Shown in pieces: positions 62,128 to 64,000 of a DNA stretch of 64,000 nt. How positions within the stretch are numbered: the stretch's first letter is position 1; the number at the start of each line of letters is the position of its first letter. A program made the translations under genes and the position numbers. Origin of the DNA: Tepidamorphus gemmatus (GTDB lineage Bacteria > Pseudomonadota > Alphaproteobacteria > Rhizobiales > Tepidamorphaceae). Under the pieces are notes generated by a model. It did not search any database and was not told the origin of the DNA. It worked only from the letters and a program-made list of their open reading frames with translations. The DNA is taken from assembly GCF_004346195.1 (NCBI RefSeq), contig NZ_SMAK01000009.1, positions 62,001 through 126,000 on the forward strand, in the 5' to 3' direction.

Positions 62128-63057
62128 ATGACCGAGAAGGCCCACCTGCGCGAGGTCGGCCTGCGCGACGGGCTGCAGATGGTCAAGACCATCCTGACGC
62201 CGCAGCAGAAGCTTGAATGGTGCCGTCGCGAAGCCGCTGCCGGCGTCGGCGAGATCGAAGTCACGTCCTTCGTTCCGGCCAAGGTCGTGCCGCAGTTCGC
62301 CGACGCTGCCGAGGTCGCCGCCGGCGCGCTGCAGCTGGGCGGCTTCACGGTCTCCGCTCTGGTGCCGAACCTCAAGGGCGCCGAGCGCGCCTTCGCGATC
62401 GGCGTCAGCAAGATCAATTACGTCCTGTCGGCAAGTGAGGAGCACAATCTGGCGAATGTCCGCCGCTCCACTGCGGAATCGATCGAGGATTTCCGGCGGA
62501 TCGTCGCGCTCAGGAACGAGCGGGCACCGGACGCACGGGTTGGCTGCGGCATCGCCACCGCCTTCGGCTGCACGATCGCGGGCGCGGTGCCGGAAAGGCG
62601 CGTCGTGGAAATCGCCGCCACGCTGGCCGAACTCGGTGCCGACGAGATCGTCATTCCCGACACCGTGGGCTACGGCCACCCCGGCCAGGTACGCAGCCTG
62701 ATGCGCGCGGTCATGACAGCGGTGGGAGATGTGCCGGTCGCGTGTCACTTCCACGACACGCGCGGGCTCGGCCTTGCCAATGTGACGGCGGCGCTCGAGG
62801 TCGGTGTGCGCGCCTTCGACGCCTCGCTTGGCGGACTGGGCGGCTGCCCCTTCGCACCGGGCGCCACCGGCAATATCGACAGCGAGGACACCGTGTTCCT
62901 GCTCGAATCGCTCGGCTTCGACACCGGCATCGATATCGAGGCGCTGGTCGACCTGCGCCGCACGGTGGAATCCTGGCTGCCGGGCGAGCGCTTCTGTGGA
63001 GCCGTGGCGCGCGCCGGCCTGCCCAGAACGTACCGACCTGCCGCCGAGGTGACCTGA
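62128..63057 (+). CDS. Hydroxymethylglutaryl-CoA lyase-family enzyme
   Basis: A 309-residue DRE-TIM metallolyase. The metal/catalytic start is LREVGLRDGLQMVK, the barrel end is VACHFHDTRGLGLANV with the HxH metal ligands, and the HMG-CoA lyase signature is GLGGCPFAPGATGN with the catalytic Cys. It would cleave 3-hydroxy-3-methylglutaryl-CoA, or a related 3-hydroxy acid CoA ester, to acetyl-CoA and a ketoacid. It lies 13 bases after the crotonase and 38 bases before the acyl-CoA dehydrogenase, in a clear operon. Confidence 0.92.
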   Translation: MTEKAHLREVGLRDGLQMVKTILTPQQKLEWCRREAAAGVGEIEVTSFVPAKVVPQFADAAEVAAGALQLGGFTVSALVPNLKGAERAFAIGVSKINYVLSASEEHNLANVRRSTAESIEDFRRIVALRNERAPDARVGCGIATAFGCTIAGAVPERRVVEIAATLAELGADEIVIPDTVGYGHPGQVRSLMRAVMTAVGDVPVACHFHDTRGLGLANVTAALEVGVRAFDASLGGLGGCPFAPGATGNIDSEDTVFLLESLGFDTGIDIEALVDLRRTVESWLPGERFCGAVARAGLPRTYRPAAEVT

Positions 63058-63095
63058 TACGGTTCGGCCGGCCGATACCCTTCGGAAGGATGAGA

Positions 63096-64000
63096 ATGGA
63101 TCAGATCAACGACGCCGCGGCAGGCGCTGCCGTCCATGTCGAGCTCGGCGAGGATTTTCCCGAACTGCGCGAGGCCGTGCGCCGAATCGCCAGCGGCTTT
63201 CCACCGGCATACTGGCGCCGGCTCGATGAGGAGCAGGCCTATCCGAGCGAATTCGTCAAGGCGCTGACCGCCTCAGGCTTCCTCGGCGCGCTGATCCCGG
63301 AAGAATATGGCGGGTCGGGTCTGCCGCTGCGCGCCGCCGCCGTCATCCTCGAGGAGATCAACGCCAGCGGTTGCACGGCAAGCCCCGCTCATGCCCAGAT
63401 GTACATCATGGGCACGCTGCTGCGACATGGCAGCGAGGCGCAGAAGCGCCGCTATCTGCCCGCCATCGCATCGGGCGAACTGCGCCTTCAGGCCTTCGGT
63501 GTCACCGAGCCGACCACAGGCTCGGACACGACCCAGCTCAAGACCCGGGCTGTGCGTCAGGGCGACCGCTATATCGTGAACGGCCAGAAGGTCTGGACTT
63601 CGCGGGCACTCCATTCCGACCTGATGCTGCTGCTCGCCCGCACCACGCCGGCCGACCAGGTGCAGAAGCGTACCGACGGCCTGTCGGTGTTCCTCGTCGA
63701 TCTGCGCGAGGCGCGCGGCAACGGTGTCGAGATCAAGCCGATCAGGGCGCTTATCAATCACAACACCACCGAGGTGTTCATCGACAATCTGGAGGTGCCG
63801 GCCGAGAATCTGATCGGCGAGGAAGGCAAGGGGTTCCGCTACATCCTCGATGGCCTGAATGCCGAACGTATCCTGGTCGCCACCGAATGCGTCGGGGACG
63901 GCCGCTGGCTCCTGAAGAAGGGGGTCGAATACGCCAAGGAGCGCGTCGTCTTCGGCAAGCCGATCGGCGCCAATCAGGGCGTGCAATTTCCGCTCGCCCG
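63096..64000 (+). CDS. Acyl-CoA dehydrogenase, C-terminus beyond the window
   Basis: The first 301 codons of an acyl-CoA dehydrogenase that runs off the right edge. ATG 63096 has GGAAGG about 6 bases upstream. Landmarks are FLGALIPEEYGGSGLPLRAAAVILEEI, the FAD/acyl strand FGVTEPTTGSDTTQLKT, VNGQKVWTSRALHSDLMLLLART and the late ERVVFGKPIGANQGVQFPLA. The catalytic Glu is not in view. In this operon it would introduce the double bond that the neighbouring crotonase hydrates. The exact acyl substrate is unknown. Confidence 0.9.
   Translation, partial: MDQINDAAAGAAVHVELGEDFPELREAVRRIASGFPPAYWRRLDEEQAYPSEFVKALTASGFLGALIPEEYGGSGLPLRAAAVILEEINASGCTASPAHAQMYIMGTLLRHGSEAQKRRYLPAIASGELRLQAFGVTEPTTGSDTTQLKTRAVRQGDRYIVNGQKVWTSRALHSDLMLLLARTTPADQVQKRTDGLSVFLVDLREARGNGVEIKPIRALINHNTTEVFIDNLEVPAENLIGEEGKGFRYILDGLNAERILVATECVGDGRWLLKKGVEYAKERVVFGKPIGANQGVQFPLA

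Noticed and set aside
1-64000. tRNA, rRNA, CRISPR arrays, transposases, integrase or attachment sites
   Set aside because: I looked in the intergenic gaps and saw no tRNA-like clover elements, direct-repeat arrays or mobile-element genes; gaps are mostly under 300 bases.

Overview
The window is a GC-rich (roughly two-thirds G+C) chromosomal segment of an alphaproteobacterium, most likely a Hyphomicrobiales-type organism. The evidence is the strong G/C third-position codon use, a plcP-glycosyltransferase pair, an arsR-arsC-acr3 operon, a class III cyclase with a periplasmic tail, DUF3095, DUF6455 and DUF5993 proteins, several TRAP transporter parts, and valine/CoA catabolic gene sets. The species cannot be named from the sequence alone. 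I saw no tRNA, rRNA, CRISPR array, insertion sequence or phage gene. The segment is densely coding, and most long reading frames opposite real genes are GC-driven shadows.

Layout. 1-5.6 kb: the 5' end of a threonine ammonia-lyase gene, a glycosyltransferase plus PlcP-type phosphoesterase (membrane lipid remodelling), an SDR protein lacking its catalytic Tyr/Lys, a FadL-type porin and a divergent fumarylacetoacetase-family enzyme. 5.6-8.4 kb: a TPP-riboswitch operon, thiM-thiD, whose last gene is an orphan Tat-exported TRAP binding protein. 8.7-15.9 kb: assorted single genes, namely a formamidase-like hydrolase, a 16-cysteine secreted protein, a stand-alone RAM-domain protein, a DMT permease, DUF5993, a frameshifted dsbB, hemerythrin, matB and tam. 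16-25.3 kb: a GAF-PAS-GGDEF-EAL protein, ettA, a PAS protein, the arsenic operon, a DUF3095 cyclase-like protein and DUF6455. 25.3-40.5 kb: hrpB, an adenylate cyclase, a ThDP enzyme, an FAD amine oxidase, a PhnZ-like HD protein, a CPA1 antiporter with a cyclic-nucleotide domain, an ALDH7-type dehydrogenase and a UvrD-type helicase.

40.6-46.7 kb is a valine-catabolic operon (mmsA, isobutyryl-CoA dehydrogenase, mmsB, thiolase) with a divergent LysR gene and a candidate operator between them. 46.7-58.3 kb is a presumptive ten-gene operon, many of its genes joined by ATGA overlaps: hyuA, hyuB, dctQ, dctP, dctM, a LacI regulator, an enoyl-CoA hydratase, a racemase-family protein, a quinone-reductase-like dehydrogenase and a hydratase. 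58.4-64 kb holds an acyl-CoA ligase and, divergently, a class III CoA transferase, a second enoyl-CoA hydratase, an HMG-CoA lyase-type enzyme and a truncated acyl-CoA dehydrogenase.

The two most interesting systems are as follows. First, a LacI regulon is marked by TGAAACGTTTCA-type palindromes in front of hyuA and between the acyl-CoA ligase and the CoA transferase. It links a TRAP importer and hydantoinase/oxoprolinase subunits to a CoA pathway that could run from a methylglutarate-like acid to acetoacetate plus acetyl-CoA. Second, the TPP-riboswitch operon appears to act through a 20-codon leader ORF overlapping a TTG start of thiM, and it carries a TRAP binding protein that may capture a thiamine precursor.
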